DNA of 64,000 nt from contig NZ_LT607413.1 in the NCBI RefSeq assembly GCF_900091495.1, forward strand, positions 7,145,001-7,209,000, written 5' to 3'. Positions 51,927 through 63,625 of this stretch are shown piece by piece. The notes beneath the pieces were generated by a model that worked only from the letters and a program-made list of their open reading frames with translations, had not been told where the DNA came from and did not search any database. The stretch's first letter is position 1; every line of letters starts with the position of its first letter. This stretch comes from Micromonospora echinospora. GTDB taxonomy: Bacteria > Actinomycetota > Actinomycetes > Mycobacteriales > Micromonosporaceae. Both the position numbers and the translations under genes were made by a program.

Positions 51927-52481
51927 GTGGTGATGATGGACAGCGACCTCCGACGCCCGCGAATCCTCCGCCCGACCGGCAGGATCTTCACCGGGCGGGT
52001 GGTGCGCTTCATGGACGGCTACACCCGTGAGATGCGGGTGGGGCAGCCGATCCTGGTGGCGGTGATGACCGCGGCGAGTCTGACCCAGGTGCTGACCCTG
52101 CTGGTGCGGATGCTGCTCAAGGCGGGCGGTGCCGGCGGGCCGGCCCGGCGCAGCTTCAAGGAACTCAAGAAGGGGCCGGAGTTCCTGGTCACGCCGATGC
52201 GCCTGCGCGACGCCGAGGGGCAGCTCTACGAGGTCGAGCTGCACGGCCACCTGGCCCAGAGCGCGGTGCATCCCGGCGACCACGTCCAGCTCACCCTGCG
52301 CGACCAGGGCGACCCGGACCTCCCGCCCCGGATCGAGCGGATCGTCAACATCACCACCACCCAGTGGCTGACCCCACGACCACCGACGGTCTGGTCCCAC
52401 TTCGGGCCGCCGCTGCTGCTCCAGGCGTTCGTCGGGGTGCTGGTGGTGGTGCTGGTGGTGGCCTGGGTGATCGCCGTCTGA
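51927..52481 (+). CDS. Membrane-anchored hypothetical protein
   Basis: 184 residues with one strong C-terminal membrane helix (FVGVLVVVLVVAWVIAV); the region at about 40-60 is moderately hydrophobic. The middle (FLVTPMRLRDAEGQLYEVEL) looks like an OB-fold-type beta domain. No family recognised. Four in-frame starts follow AGGAC (GTG 51927, GTG 51930, ATG 51933, ATG 51936); 51927 has the best spacing. Confidence 0.65.
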   Translation: MVMMDSDLRRPRILRPTGRIFTGRVVRFMDGYTREMRVGQPILVAVMTAASLTQVLTLLVRMLLKAGGAGGPARRSFKELKKGPEFLVTPMRLRDAEGQLYEVELHGHLAQSAVHPGDHVQLTLRDQGDPDLPPRIERIVNITTTQWLTPRPPTVWSHFGPPLLLQAFVGVLVVVLVVAWVIAV

Positions 52482-52563
52482 GCCGCCGGCGCCGACGGGG
52501 CGCTCAGGTGCGCCACGTCCGGACGGGTTTGCCGACCCGGGGCAACGGGCAGGCAGCCGGAGC

Positions 52564-53424
52564 ATGTTCCCCGGTTTCACGCTGACCGACGTCGACCTCG
52601 GACCGGTACGCCTGCGCGTCCGGCACGGCGGCTCCGGCCCGCCCGTGGTGCTGCTGCACGGTCATCCCCGTACCCACGCCACCTGGCACCGGGTGGCGCC
52701 CCGGCTCGCCGACCGGTTCACGGTGGTCTGCCCGGACCTGCGCGGCTACGGCGGGTCGAGCAAACCGCCGACGACGCCCGACGCCGCGCCGTACGCGAAG
52801 CGGGCCATGGCCGGCGACGTGGTGGCGCTGATGCGGCGGCTCGGGCACGAACGCTTCGCCGTGGTGGGCCACGACCGGGGGTGCTACGTGGCGATGCGCA
52901 CCGCGCTGGACCACCCGGAGCGGGTGACCCGGCTCGGCGTGCTCGACGGGGTGCCGATCGGCGAGGCGCTGGCCCGCTGCGACGCCCGGTTCGCCGCCCG
53001 CTGGTGGCACTGGTTCTTCCTCGGCCAACGGGAGAAGGCCGCCGAGCGGGTGATCAACCTCGATCCGGACGCCTGGTACGGCGGGTCGCCGGAGCAGATG
53101 GGCGCGGAGGCCTACGCCGACTACCGCCGGGCCATCCACGATCCGGCCACCGTGCACGCGATGTGCGAGGACTACCGGGCCGGCCTCGGTCCGGACCGGG
53201 CCGCCGACGACGCCGACCGGGCGGCGGGACGGCAGATCGCCTGCCCGGTGCTGTTCGTCCACTCGGAACGCGACGACCTGGCCGACCTCTACGGCGACCC
53301 GGCGGCGATTTGGCGGGACTGGGCGGACGACGTCTCCGCCACCTCGATCGACTGCGGGCACCACATGGCCGAGGAGGCGCCGGAGCGGCTCGCCGCCGAG
53401 CTGGCCGCCTTCCTGGCCGGCTGA
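52564..53424 (+). CDS. Alpha/beta hydrolase, haloacetate-dehalogenase-like
   Basis: 286 residues. The nucleophile elbow reads VVGHDRGCYVAMR, so the nucleophile is aspartate within GHDRG as in haloacetate and epoxide-hydrolase-like enzymes, not serine. HGHPRTHATW gives the oxyanion hole, RDDLADLYGD the acid region, and DCGHHMAEE the catalytic histidine. It could cleave haloacids or epoxides; substrate not determined. A GTTT-N16-GGGCAG sequence close to the start is a weak SigF-like variant. Confidence 0.85.
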   Translation: MFPGFTLTDVDLGPVRLRVRHGGSGPPVVLLHGHPRTHATWHRVAPRLADRFTVVCPDLRGYGGSSKPPTTPDAAPYAKRAMAGDVVALMRRLGHERFAVVGHDRGCYVAMRTALDHPERVTRLGVLDGVPIGEALARCDARFAARWWHWFFLGQREKAAERVINLDPDAWYGGSPEQMGAEAYADYRRAIHDPATVHAMCEDYRAGLGPDRAADDADRAAGRQIACPVLFVHSERDDLADLYGDPAAIWRDWADDVSATSIDCGHHMAEEAPERLAAELAAFLAG

Positions 53425-53454
53425 GCGTCGCGCCGGGTCACCGCGCCGCTGGCG

Positions 53455-53793
53455 TCAGCCCACCGGGGCCGGCGTCCGGACCGGCCCGGTGACCGGCGCG
53501 AGCCGGCCGCGGCGGCGGGCCCACCGCTCGAAGACCAGCGTCGCGAACGGCGGGACCGCGCAGGCCAGGGCCACCAGGGTGATCCCCCAGCCCCACCGCT
53601 GCTGGCGGGCGACCAGCAGGGTCAGCAGGCCGTACGCCATGAAGAGCGCGCCGTGCACGGGCCCGAAGACCTGCACGCCGATCTCGTTGCCGGGTGGCCC
53701 GTACTTGACCGCCATCCCGACCAGCAGGCCCAGCCAGGAGCACGCCTCGGCGACGGCCACCACCACGAACCACCGGGTCACCTTCTCGCGCAC
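53455..53793 (-). CDS. DUF3817 membrane protein
   Basis: 112 residues with three hydrophobic helices (VVVAVAEACSWLGLLVGMAV, FGPVHGALFMAYGLLTLLVA, ITLVALACAVPPFATLVF). The VHGxxF pattern is that of DUF3817 proteins, whose function is unknown. GAGGGGAG precedes the GTG start. Convergent with the hydrolase gene; divergent from the GCS2-type gene. Confidence 0.85.
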   Translation of the reverse strand: MREKVTRWFVVVAVAEACSWLGLLVGMAVKYGPPGNEIGVQVFGPVHGALFMAYGLLTLLVARQQRWGWGITLVALACAVPPFATLVFERWARRRGRLAPVTGPVRTPAPVG

Positions 53794-53974
53794 GTGCTCT
53801 CCCCTCTCGCGCGGGCCATGTTAGGGCCCGCAGTGGGTACAACGACAGACGGGTGGCCGTGGCGCGAGCCGGATCACGCCGAACCGCGCTGCCCGGGGAA
53901 AGGGACTCCGACCTCTTCCCCGTACCGCCGGCACATGCGAGGTTGGAGACACCAGGGGTGACAGGGTGGTGACC

Positions 53975-55453
53975 ATGGGCGAGGACGTCGGGATTCGGAC
54001 CTTCACACGGGAGGACCGGGCCCGGTACCGGGAGAAGGTCCGCCGTTGCCTCGACGTCTTCGCCGAGATGCTGCGGGAGTCCCGGTTCGAGTCCGACCGC
54101 CCGACGACCGGGCTGGAGATCGAGCTGAACCTGGTGGACGACGCGTCGATGCCGGCGATGCGCAACGCCGACGTGCTCGACGCCGTCGCCGACCCGAGCT
54201 TCCAGACCGAGCTGGGCCAGTTCAACGTGGAGATCAACGTCGCCCCCCGGCGACTCGCCGGCACCGGCACCGCCGAGTTCGAGGAGAGCGTTCGGGCCAG
54301 CCTGAACGCGGCGGAGGAGAAGGCCCGCACGGTCGGCGCGCACATGGTGATGATCGGAATCCTGCCGACGCTGCGGCCGGAGCACCTGACCGCCGGGACC
54401 CTCTCGGCGAACCCGCGCTACCGCCTGCTCAACGAGCAGATCTTCGCCGCCCGGGGTGAGGACCTGCGGATCGCGATCAGCGGCGTGGAACGGCTGGCGA
54501 CCACCGCCGACACCATCACCCCCGAGGCCGCCTGCACCAGCACGCAGTTCCACCTCCAGGTCAGCCCAGCCCGGTTCGCCGACTACTGGAACGCCGCCCA
54601 GGCCGTCGCCGGGATACAGGTGGCGCTGGGCGCCAACGCGCCGCTGCTGTTCGGCCGGGAACTGTGGCGGGAGACCCGGATCCCGCTGTTCGAGCAGGCC
54701 ACCGACACCCGGGCCGAGGAGATCAAGGCCCAGGGCGTACGCCCCCGGGTCTGGTTCGGGGAACGCTGGATCACCAGCGTCTTCGACCTGTTCGAGGAGA
54801 ACGTACGGTACTACCCGGCGCTGCTGCCGATCTGCGATCCGGAGGACCCGGCCGAGACGCTCGCCGCCGGGGACGTACCCAAGCTGGCCGAGCTGCGGCT
54901 GCACAACGGCACCGTCTACCGCTGGAACCGGCCGGTCTACGACGTGGTGCGGGGCCGGCCGCACCTGCGGGTGGAGAACCGGGTCCTACCGGCCGGGCCG
55001 ACCGTCCTGGACACCGTCGCGAACGGCGCGTTCTACTTCGGCCTCGTCCGGGCGCTGGCCGAGTCGGACCGGCCGCTGTGGTCGCAGATGTCGTTCAGCG
55101 CGGCCGAGGAGAACTTCCACGGCTGCGCCCGGCACGGCATCGACGCCCAGGTGTTCTGGCCGGGACTGGGCTACCTGCCGGTCACCGAGTTGGTGCTGCG
55201 GCGGCTGCTGCCCCTGGCCCACCACGGTCTGGACGGGTGGGGGCTGGACCCGGCGGAGCGGGACCGGCTGCTCGGCATCATCGAGGGCCGCTGCCTGACC
55301 GGGCGTAACGGCGCGTCCTGGCAGGTGGCCACCCTGCACCGGTTCGAGGGCGAGGACCACGTCGACCGGCCGGAGGCGCTGCGCCGGATGCTCGGCCACT
55401 ACGTCGACCTGATGCACAGCAACCGACCCGTCCACGAGTGGCCGTTGCCCTGA
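53975..55453 (+). CDS. GCS2-type glutamate-cysteine ligase-like protein
   Basis: 492 residues of the actinobacterial glutamate-cysteine-ligase-like (GCS2) family: TGLEIELNLVDDASMPAM forms the first metal/nucleotide strand, FNVEINVAP the next, then STQFHLQVSP and the C-terminal FHGCARHGIDAQVFWPG. It is expected to form an amide bond between glutamate and an amine, but actinobacteria with mycothiol need no glutathione, so the product is open. ATG 53975 has AGGG eight bases upstream; GTG 53966 is an alternative. Confidence 0.82.
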   Translation: MGEDVGIRTFTREDRARYREKVRRCLDVFAEMLRESRFESDRPTTGLEIELNLVDDASMPAMRNADVLDAVADPSFQTELGQFNVEINVAPRRLAGTGTAEFEESVRASLNAAEEKARTVGAHMVMIGILPTLRPEHLTAGTLSANPRYRLLNEQIFAARGEDLRIAISGVERLATTADTITPEAACTSTQFHLQVSPARFADYWNAAQAVAGIQVALGANAPLLFGRELWRETRIPLFEQATDTRAEEIKAQGVRPRVWFGERWITSVFDLFEENVRYYPALLPICDPEDPAETLAAGDVPKLAELRLHNGTVYRWNRPVYDVVRGRPHLRVENRVLPAGPTVLDTVANGAFYFGLVRALAESDRPLWSQMSFSAAEENFHGCARHGIDAQVFWPGLGYLPVTELVLRRLLPLAHHGLDGWGLDPAERDRLLGIIEGRCLTGRNGASWQVATLHRFEGEDHVDRPEALRRMLGHYVDLMHSNRPVHEWPLP

Positions 55454-55481
55454 CAACGGTCCGTCGCGGCTCGGCGGCCGG

Positions 55482-57215
55482 TCAGAGTGCCACGATCGCC
55501 GCCGTCTCCGCCGGCAGCTCCACGGCGTCCCGCATCACGGTCACCCCGGTACCGGTGGCGAGCAGGACCTGGCGGACCACCCCGGGCAGGTTGACCCGCT
55601 GTGCCCGGTCGGCGAGGTTCGCCACCACCAGGCACTCCCCGCGCCGCACCACCAGGAACCGGTCGCCGTGGCGCACGTCGACCCGGTCCAGCCGGGGGTC
55701 GGACAGGTCGGGCCGGGCCTTGCGCAACGCGATCAGCCGGCGGTGGAACGCCAGCATCTCCCGGTGCTCGGGCTTGTCCAGCTCCGCCCAGTCCAGCCGG
55801 GACCGGGTGAACGTCTCCGGGTCCTGCGGGTCGGGGACCTCCCCCTCCGGCCACCCGTGCGCGGCGAACTCCCGCCGCCGGCCGGTGGCGACCGCGGTGG
55901 CCAGTTCCGGCTCCGGGTGACTGGTGAAGAACTGCCACGGCGTGGTCGCGCCCCACTCCTCCCCCATGAACAGCATCGGGGTGAACGGCGCGGTCATCAG
56001 CAGCGTCGCGCCGACCCGCAGCAGCGCCGGGGAGAGGGTGGCGGAGATCCGGTCACCGGTGGCCCGGTTGCCGATCTGGTCGTGGTTCTGCAGGTACGCC
56101 ACGAACCGGTGCCCGGACACCCGCTGCCGGTCGACCGGCCGGCCGTGGCTGCGGTTGCGGAAGCTCGACCAGGTGCCGGCGTGGAAGAACGCCCCGGTGA
56201 GCACCGCCTCCAGGCAGTCCAGCGAGCCGAAGTCGGCGTAGTAGCCCTGTCGTTCCCCGGTGAGCAGGGTGTGCAGGGCGTGGTGGGCGTCGTCGTTCCA
56301 CTGCGCGTGCAGGCCCATCCCGCCCGCCTCGCGCGGGGTGACCAGCCGGGGGTCGTTCAGGTCGGACTCGGCGATCAGCGACAACGGCCGGCCGAGGTGG
56401 GTGGCGAGCGACTCCACCTCGACGGCCAGTTCCTCCAGCAGCGGCGTCGCCCGGTCGTCGGCGAGCGCGTGCACCGCGTCCAGCCGCAGGCCGTCGACGT
56501 GGTAATCGCGCAGCCACATCAGCACGCTGTCGATGATGTATCGGCGCACCTCGTCGGAGTGCGGCCCGTCCAGGTTGACCGAGCGCCCCCAGGTGTTGCT
56601 GCCCTCGGTCAGGTACGGCCCGAAGCGTGGCGCGTACGCCCCCGAGGGGCCGAAATGGTTGTAGACGACGTCGAGGATCACCCCCAGTCCCCGGCGGTGC
56701 GCCGCGTCGACCAGCCGTTTCAGGCCGTCCGGGCCGCCGTAGGCGTGGTGCGGGGCGAACCAGCAGACCCCGTCGTAACCCCAGTTGTGCTCGCCGTTGA
56801 ACGCGTTCACCGGGAGCAGTTCGATCATGTCGACCCCGAGGTCGACGAGGTGGTCCAGGCGGTCGATCACCGCGTCGAAGGTGCCCTCCGGGGTGAACGT
56901 GCCGACGTGCAGCTCGTACAGGACGCTGCCGGGCAGGTGCCGGCCGGTCCACCCCTGGTCCCGCCAGGCGAAGGCGGCATGGTCGTAGACCCGGCTCGGC
57001 CCGTGCACGCCCGCCGGCTGCCAGGGTGAACGCGGGTCCGGCAGGGCGCTCTCGTCGTCGTCGAGCAGGAACGCGTAGTCGGTGCCGGGCCCGGCGTCGG
57101 GCGCCTCGGCCCGCCACCAGCCTCCCGGCGCGGGGGTCATCTCCCGGTCGGCGTCGCCGGTGATCCGCAGCCGGACCCGTTCGGCCTCCGGTGCCCACAC
57201 GGTGAACTCGGTCAT
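55482..57215 (-). CDS. treZ: Malto-oligosyltrehalose trehalohydrolase TreZ
   Basis: 577-residue GH13 enzyme that releases trehalose from maltooligosyltrehalose. An N-terminal carbohydrate-binding domain (FTVWAPEAERVRLRI) precedes the barrel: region I DVVYNHFGPSG, region II GLRLDAVHAL with the nucleophile aspartate, region III LIAESDLND with the acid glutamate, and region IV LQNHDQIGNR. ATG overlaps the treY stop by four bases. Last gene of treX-treY-treZ. Confidence 0.96.
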   Translation of the reverse strand: MTEFTVWAPEAERVRLRITGDADREMTPAPGGWWRAEAPDAGPGTDYAFLLDDDESALPDPRSPWQPAGVHGPSRVYDHAAFAWRDQGWTGRHLPGSVLYELHVGTFTPEGTFDAVIDRLDHLVDLGVDMIELLPVNAFNGEHNWGYDGVCWFAPHHAYGGPDGLKRLVDAAHRRGLGVILDVVYNHFGPSGAYAPRFGPYLTEGSNTWGRSVNLDGPHSDEVRRYIIDSVLMWLRDYHVDGLRLDAVHALADDRATPLLEELAVEVESLATHLGRPLSLIAESDLNDPRLVTPREAGGMGLHAQWNDDAHHALHTLLTGERQGYYADFGSLDCLEAVLTGAFFHAGTWSSFRNRSHGRPVDRQRVSGHRFVAYLQNHDQIGNRATGDRISATLSPALLRVGATLLMTAPFTPMLFMGEEWGATTPWQFFTSHPEPELATAVATGRRREFAAHGWPEGEVPDPQDPETFTRSRLDWAELDKPEHREMLAFHRRLIALRKARPDLSDPRLDRVDVRHGDRFLVVRRGECLVVANLADRAQRVNLPGVVRQVLLATGTGVTVMRDAVELPAETAAIVAL

Positions 57216-59541
57216 GACGCCTCCCGGGAATCGGTGGGAGCGAGCAGCGCGACGGGGTAGGTGCCGAGCAGGTCGGCCAGCGGCACCCGTCCGCCAGCGT
57301 AGACCCGCCCGGTGAACAGCTCGGTCAGGTCGTGAACGGGAAGCGACACGCTCGTGTCGCCCCAGCCGCCCCGCCGGTCCAGCCCCACCGGCAGCCGGGT
57401 GGCGACCGCGAGCGCGCCGCCGGTGTCGAAGCAGACCGCGTGCTCGGCGGCCGGTCCGTGCGCCGGCACCGGACGGTGGTCACCGAAGAGGTCCGGGCGG
57501 TCCCGGCGCAGCCGCAGGGTGCGGGAGACCACCAGCAGCTTCGCCGCGCCGCTCGCGTCGACCGGGGGCCGCCAGCCGGCGTCGAGGCGGGCCAGCAGCT
57601 CCCGGCGTACGGCGAAGTCGACCGGCCGGCGGTTGTCCGGGTCGACCAGGGAGTTGTCCCACAGCTCGGTGCCCTGGTAGGTGTCGGGCACCCCGGGCAT
57701 GGCGAGCTGGACGAGCTTCTGCCCGAGCGCGTTCGACCAGCCCGCCCCGGTGATCTCCCCGGCGAACGCGGTGATCGAGGCGTGCAGACCCGGGTCGTCG
57801 TACAGCCGGTCGACCAGGGCGTGCAGGGCGTGCTCGAAGACCGGGTCCGGGTCGGTCCAGCTGGTCGAGGCGGCGGCCTCCCGGGCGGCCTTCTCCACGT
57901 ACGCGTGCAGCCGCTCGCGCTCGATCGGCCAGGCGCCGACCACGGTCTGCCAGAGCAGGTGGGCGAAGGCCGGGTCGGGCAGCGGCGCCTCGGCCGTCCA
58001 CCGGCCGACCTGTTCGGCCCAGCGCTGCGGCAGCTCGCTGAGCACGGCGAGCCGGGCCCGCACGTCCTCGCCGCGCTTGGTGTCGTGGGTGGAGAGCGTG
58101 GTCATCGCCCTCGGCCAGCGACGCTGCCGGGCGGTGGCGAAGCGGTGGAACTCCGCAGGCGGGGTGCCGAAGTGCGCCGGGCTGCCGCCGACCTCGTTGA
58201 GCGCGACGAACCGGCTCCACCGGTAGTAGGCGGTGTCCTCCACCCCCTTGGCCATGACCGCGCCGGTGAGCTGCGGGAACCGCTGGCCGAGTTCGTCGTC
58301 CGGGTTGCGCAGCCGGGCGGTGAGCGTGTCCAGGGCGGCGGTCAGGTCGGGCCGGCGTCGGCCGGCCTCGGCACGGGCGGCGGCCAGGTGCCGGGCGCCC
58401 TCGGGCGGGTAGCCCCGGTAGACCGGGAAGCAGGCGGCCAGCTCGGCGAGGGCGGCGCGGGCGTCGGACCGGTCGACTTCGGGGGCGAGGGCGGCCAGCC
58501 GGGTCAGCTCGGCGGCGAGCAGCCGGGTGGCGGCGGCGAGCTTGGTGGCGTGGATCAGCTCCGGCCAGGAGGTGGCGGTGCCGGTCAGCCGGGTGTCCAG
58601 GGCGGTGAACTCACCCTCGGCCCGCCGGTCGACGAAGAGGCCGCAGACTCCGGCGAGCGCCTCGTAACCGGTGGTGCCGTCGACCGGCCACTCCGGCAGC
58701 TCCTCGCCGTACTCCAGGATCTTCTCCACGACGAGCCAGGCGGCGGGCGCGGCGGCCCGCAGGCGGGCCAGGTAGGCGGCCGGGTCGCGCAACCCGTCGG
58801 GGTGGTCGACCCGGATGCCGTCGACCTCCCCGGCCGTCGCCCAGCGCAGCACCTCGGCGTGGGTGGCGGCAAACACCTCCGGGTCCTCCACCCGCAGTCC
58901 GGCCAGGTCGGAGACGGCGAAGAACCGCCGGTACGTCAGCTCGGCGTCGCCGCGCCGCCAGGAGACCAGCTCGTAGTGCTGCCGGTCGTGCACCTCGACG
59001 GGGCTGCCGTCGCCGGTGCCGTCGGCGACCGGGAAGCGGTGCTCGTGGTAGCGCAGTTCCCCGTCGACGAGCTTGAGGTCGCCGAGGGCGTCCGGGGTGT
59101 CGGCGAGCACCGGCAGGCGCAGCCGGCCGGCGTCCCAGTCGATGTCGAACCAGCGCGCGTACGCCGACTCCCGGCCCCGGCGCAGCACGTCCCACCAGGC
59201 CGGGTTCGCCTCCGGCCGGGCCACCCCGGCGTGGTTGGGGACGATGTCGACGACCAGCCCGAGCCCGGCGGCGCGCAGCGCGGCCACCAGTCGTCGCCGG
59301 GCCGCCTCGCCACCGAGTTCCGGGTTGACCGCGCGGTGGTCGACCACGTCGTAGCCGTGCGCGGAACCGGGGGTGGCGGTCAGCAACGGCGCGCTGTAGA
59401 GGTGGGTGACGCCGAGGTCGGCGAGGTAGTCGACGAGGCCGGCGGTGGCGTCCAGGTCGAAGCCGGGACGGACCTGCACCCGGTAGGTCGCGCCGACCCG
59501 ACGGCCGGGCGGCGGTACGGGGGAATCGCTGCTCGCCGGCA

Positions 59542-59542
<1 letters not shown>
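57212..59542 (-). CDS. treY: Malto-oligosyltrehalose synthase TreY
   Basis: 776-residue GH13 enzyme converting the reducing-end alpha-1,4 bond of maltodextrins to the alpha,alpha-1,1 bond. [20 protein letters not shown] and [16 protein letters not shown] start the barrel; [11 protein letters not shown] is region [14 protein letters not shown] region II, and [14 protein letters not shown] near region IV is typical of TreY. ATG at 59542 overlaps the treX stop; the longer upstream reading would run into treX. Confidence 0.96.
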
Positions 59543-61659
<2,117 letters not shown>

Positions 61660-61978
61660 GTCGCTCCTTCGGGCATGGTTCGTCGACGGCGTCGCCGGGC
61701 GGGGCCCGCCGACGCGCACGCCGGTATTGCCCCACCGCACCGCACGCCAATCCACCCGATCGCCCCGTGGCCCGAAATACACCCGGCTGGGCGACTCAAA
61801 CCTAGAAGTGTTGCTCGTCACGTTCCGCCCCGCTCGGGATGCGGGTTCGCGCTTCATACCGTTCCCTTGGTGCGGGCGCGCGTGCGCGTCCACGCCCGGC
61901 CGTTCGGCCCCACCATCACCAACCTTCCGCCGCCATCGACGTCGGCGTGTGCCCTCCTGCCTGGACGGAGAACTGACT
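61660..61978. other. Divergent promoter region, treX and GT4
   Basis: 319 bases between two divergent starts. No gene is supported. A less GC-rich part around ACTCAAACCTAGAAGTGTTG is the best place for promoters, but I see no GTTT-N15/16-GGGTA element and no certain operator. Confidence 0.4.
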
Positions 61979-63379
61979 GTGACGACCCCGCGGGTCGGCG
62001 AGCACCTCGCGAGCCCCTCGGACCGGACCTGCCGGCCCACCCTCACCTCCCGCCCCCAGATCCCGCAGCCCGCCGGGTCGACATCCCGTCCGCGCCGGAT
62101 CCTGATGCTCTCCTGGGAGTACCCGCCGGTGCTCGTCGGCGGGCTCGGTCGCCACGTGCACGCCCTCTCACTGGCCCTGGTCGCCGCCGGACACGAGGTC
62201 ACCGTGGTCACCCGGCACGCCGAGGGCGCCCCGCTGGAGGAGTACGCCGACGGCGTGCGGGTCGTCCGCGCCGCCGAGGACCCGGTGACCTTCCCCCTGG
62301 CCACCGGTTCGCTGCTGGCCTGGACGATGGCGTTCAACCACACCCTCACCCGGGCCGCGCTGCGCGCCGCCGAGTCCGGCGGGTACGACGTGGTGCACGC
62401 CCACGACTGGCTCGTCGCGCACACCGCGATGACGCTGCGTGACCACCTGGACGTGCCGCTGGTGAGCACGATCCACGCCACCGAGGCGGGACGGCACCAG
62501 GGTTGGCTGCCGGAGGAGATGAACCGCACCATCCACGGGGTCGAGCACTGGCTCAGCAACGAGTCCGGCCGGGTGATCGTCTGCTCCGGGTACATGCGCG
62601 ACGAGGTGACCGGGCTGTTCGGCGTGCCCGCCGGGCGGGTCGACGTGGTGCCCAACGGGGTCGAGCCGCACCGCTGGAAGGCCCCGGTGGCCGCGGTCGC
62701 CGCCGCCCGCCGCCGGTTCGCCGGGGACGGGCCGCTGGTCACCTTCGCCGGTCGGCTGGTCTACGAGAAGGGCGTGCAGCACCTCCTCGCCAGCCTGCCC
62801 CGGCTGCGGGACCGGCACCCCGGGCTGCGTGCCGTGATCGTCGGCGACGGCCCGTACCGGGGTGAGCTGGAGGCCGAGGTGCACCGGCTCGGCCTGGCCG
62901 GCACGGTCAGCCTGCCCGGCTTCCTCGGTGGCACCGACCTGCCCGCCGTGATGGCCGCGTCGGACTGCTTCGCGGTGCCGAGCATCTACGAGCCGTTCGG
63001 CATGGTGGCGTTGGAGGGGGCGGCGGCCGGCGCGCCGCTCGCCGTCGCCGCGACCGGGGGTCTCGCCGAGATCGTCGAGCCCGGCGTGACCGGCATGACC
63101 TTCCGCCCTCAGGACCCCGACGGGCTCAGCGAGGCGGTGCACGCGCTGCTCTCGGACACCGACCGGGCCCGGATGCTCGCCCGGCGCGCCCGCGTCATGG
63201 TGCACGAGCAGTACGGCTGGGCGGCCATCGCGCAGCGCACCGTCGACAGTTACGCCACCGCCATCGCCGGTTCCTCGTCGTTCACCGCGGCGCAGGCGGC
63301 CCAGCGGATGGCACACGGCCGTCCTGCCTCCCCGGCCGTCGGGGAAGGCAACCTGCTCGCCGCCGCCGGCCTGCGCTGA
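61979..63379 (+). CDS. Glycosyltransferase family 4, glycogen-synthase-like
   Basis: 466 residues, GT-B fold. The conserved core starts MLSWEYPPVLVGGLGRHVHA after about 40 variable residues; VVHAHDWLVAHTA, VVPNGVEPHRW, FAGRLVYEKGVQHLL and the YEPFGMVALEGAAAGAP block with paired glutamates mark a retaining NDP-sugar transferase. Opposite to the treX operon, so it may extend alpha-glucan that TreX/Y/Z convert; this is inference. GTG 61979 with GGAG eight bases upstream is preferred to an ATG at 61658 that overlaps treX. Confidence 0.88.
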   Translation: MTTPRVGEHLASPSDRTCRPTLTSRPQIPQPAGSTSRPRRILMLSWEYPPVLVGGLGRHVHALSLALVAAGHEVTVVTRHAEGAPLEEYADGVRVVRAAEDPVTFPLATGSLLAWTMAFNHTLTRAALRAAESGGYDVVHAHDWLVAHTAMTLRDHLDVPLVSTIHATEAGRHQGWLPEEMNRTIHGVEHWLSNESGRVIVCSGYMRDEVTGLFGVPAGRVDVVPNGVEPHRWKAPVAAVAAARRRFAGDGPLVTFAGRLVYEKGVQHLLASLPRLRDRHPGLRAVIVGDGPYRGELEAEVHRLGLAGTVSLPGFLGGTDLPAVMAASDCFAVPSIYEPFGMVALEGAAAGAPLAVAATGGLAEIVEPGVTGMTFRPQDPDGLSEAVHALLSDTDRARMLARRARVMVHEQYGWAAIAQRTVDSYATAIAGSSSFTAAQAAQRMAHGRPASPAVGEGNLLAAAGLR

Positions 63380-63440
63380 GGTGGTAGCAGGGGTCCCCTG
63401 TTACCGATTTCTGTCGAACAGGGGACCCCTGCAACCACCC
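63380..63440. repeat. Dispersed ~60-base palindromic element, copy D
   Basis: GGTGGTAGCAGGGGTCCCC, centre TGTTACCGATTTCTGTCGAA, then CAGGGGACCCCTGCAACCACC. It begins at the GT4 stop codon and probably terminates that gene. Confidence 0.8.
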
Positions 63441-63625
63441 CAGCACCCCCTGCGACCACCACCCCGCACGGGGGCGGCCACTCGGCGGTGGGCCGATCGT
63501 CGCCTGGCCGCTCCCGTCCGGGCATCCTGATCTGCCGTTACGATCTTGCATCCGCACTGTTCAGCGCAGGTATGCATCGGACAGACTCGCAGCATCCGAC
63601 CGGGACTAGGTCCGAGGAGGATTGG

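Noticed and set aside
52527..52552. GTTT-N16-GGGCAG before the alpha/beta hydrolase gene
   Set aside because: Spacing fits, but the -10 departs from consensus and the start codon is only eleven bases away; kept as a remark, not as a feature.
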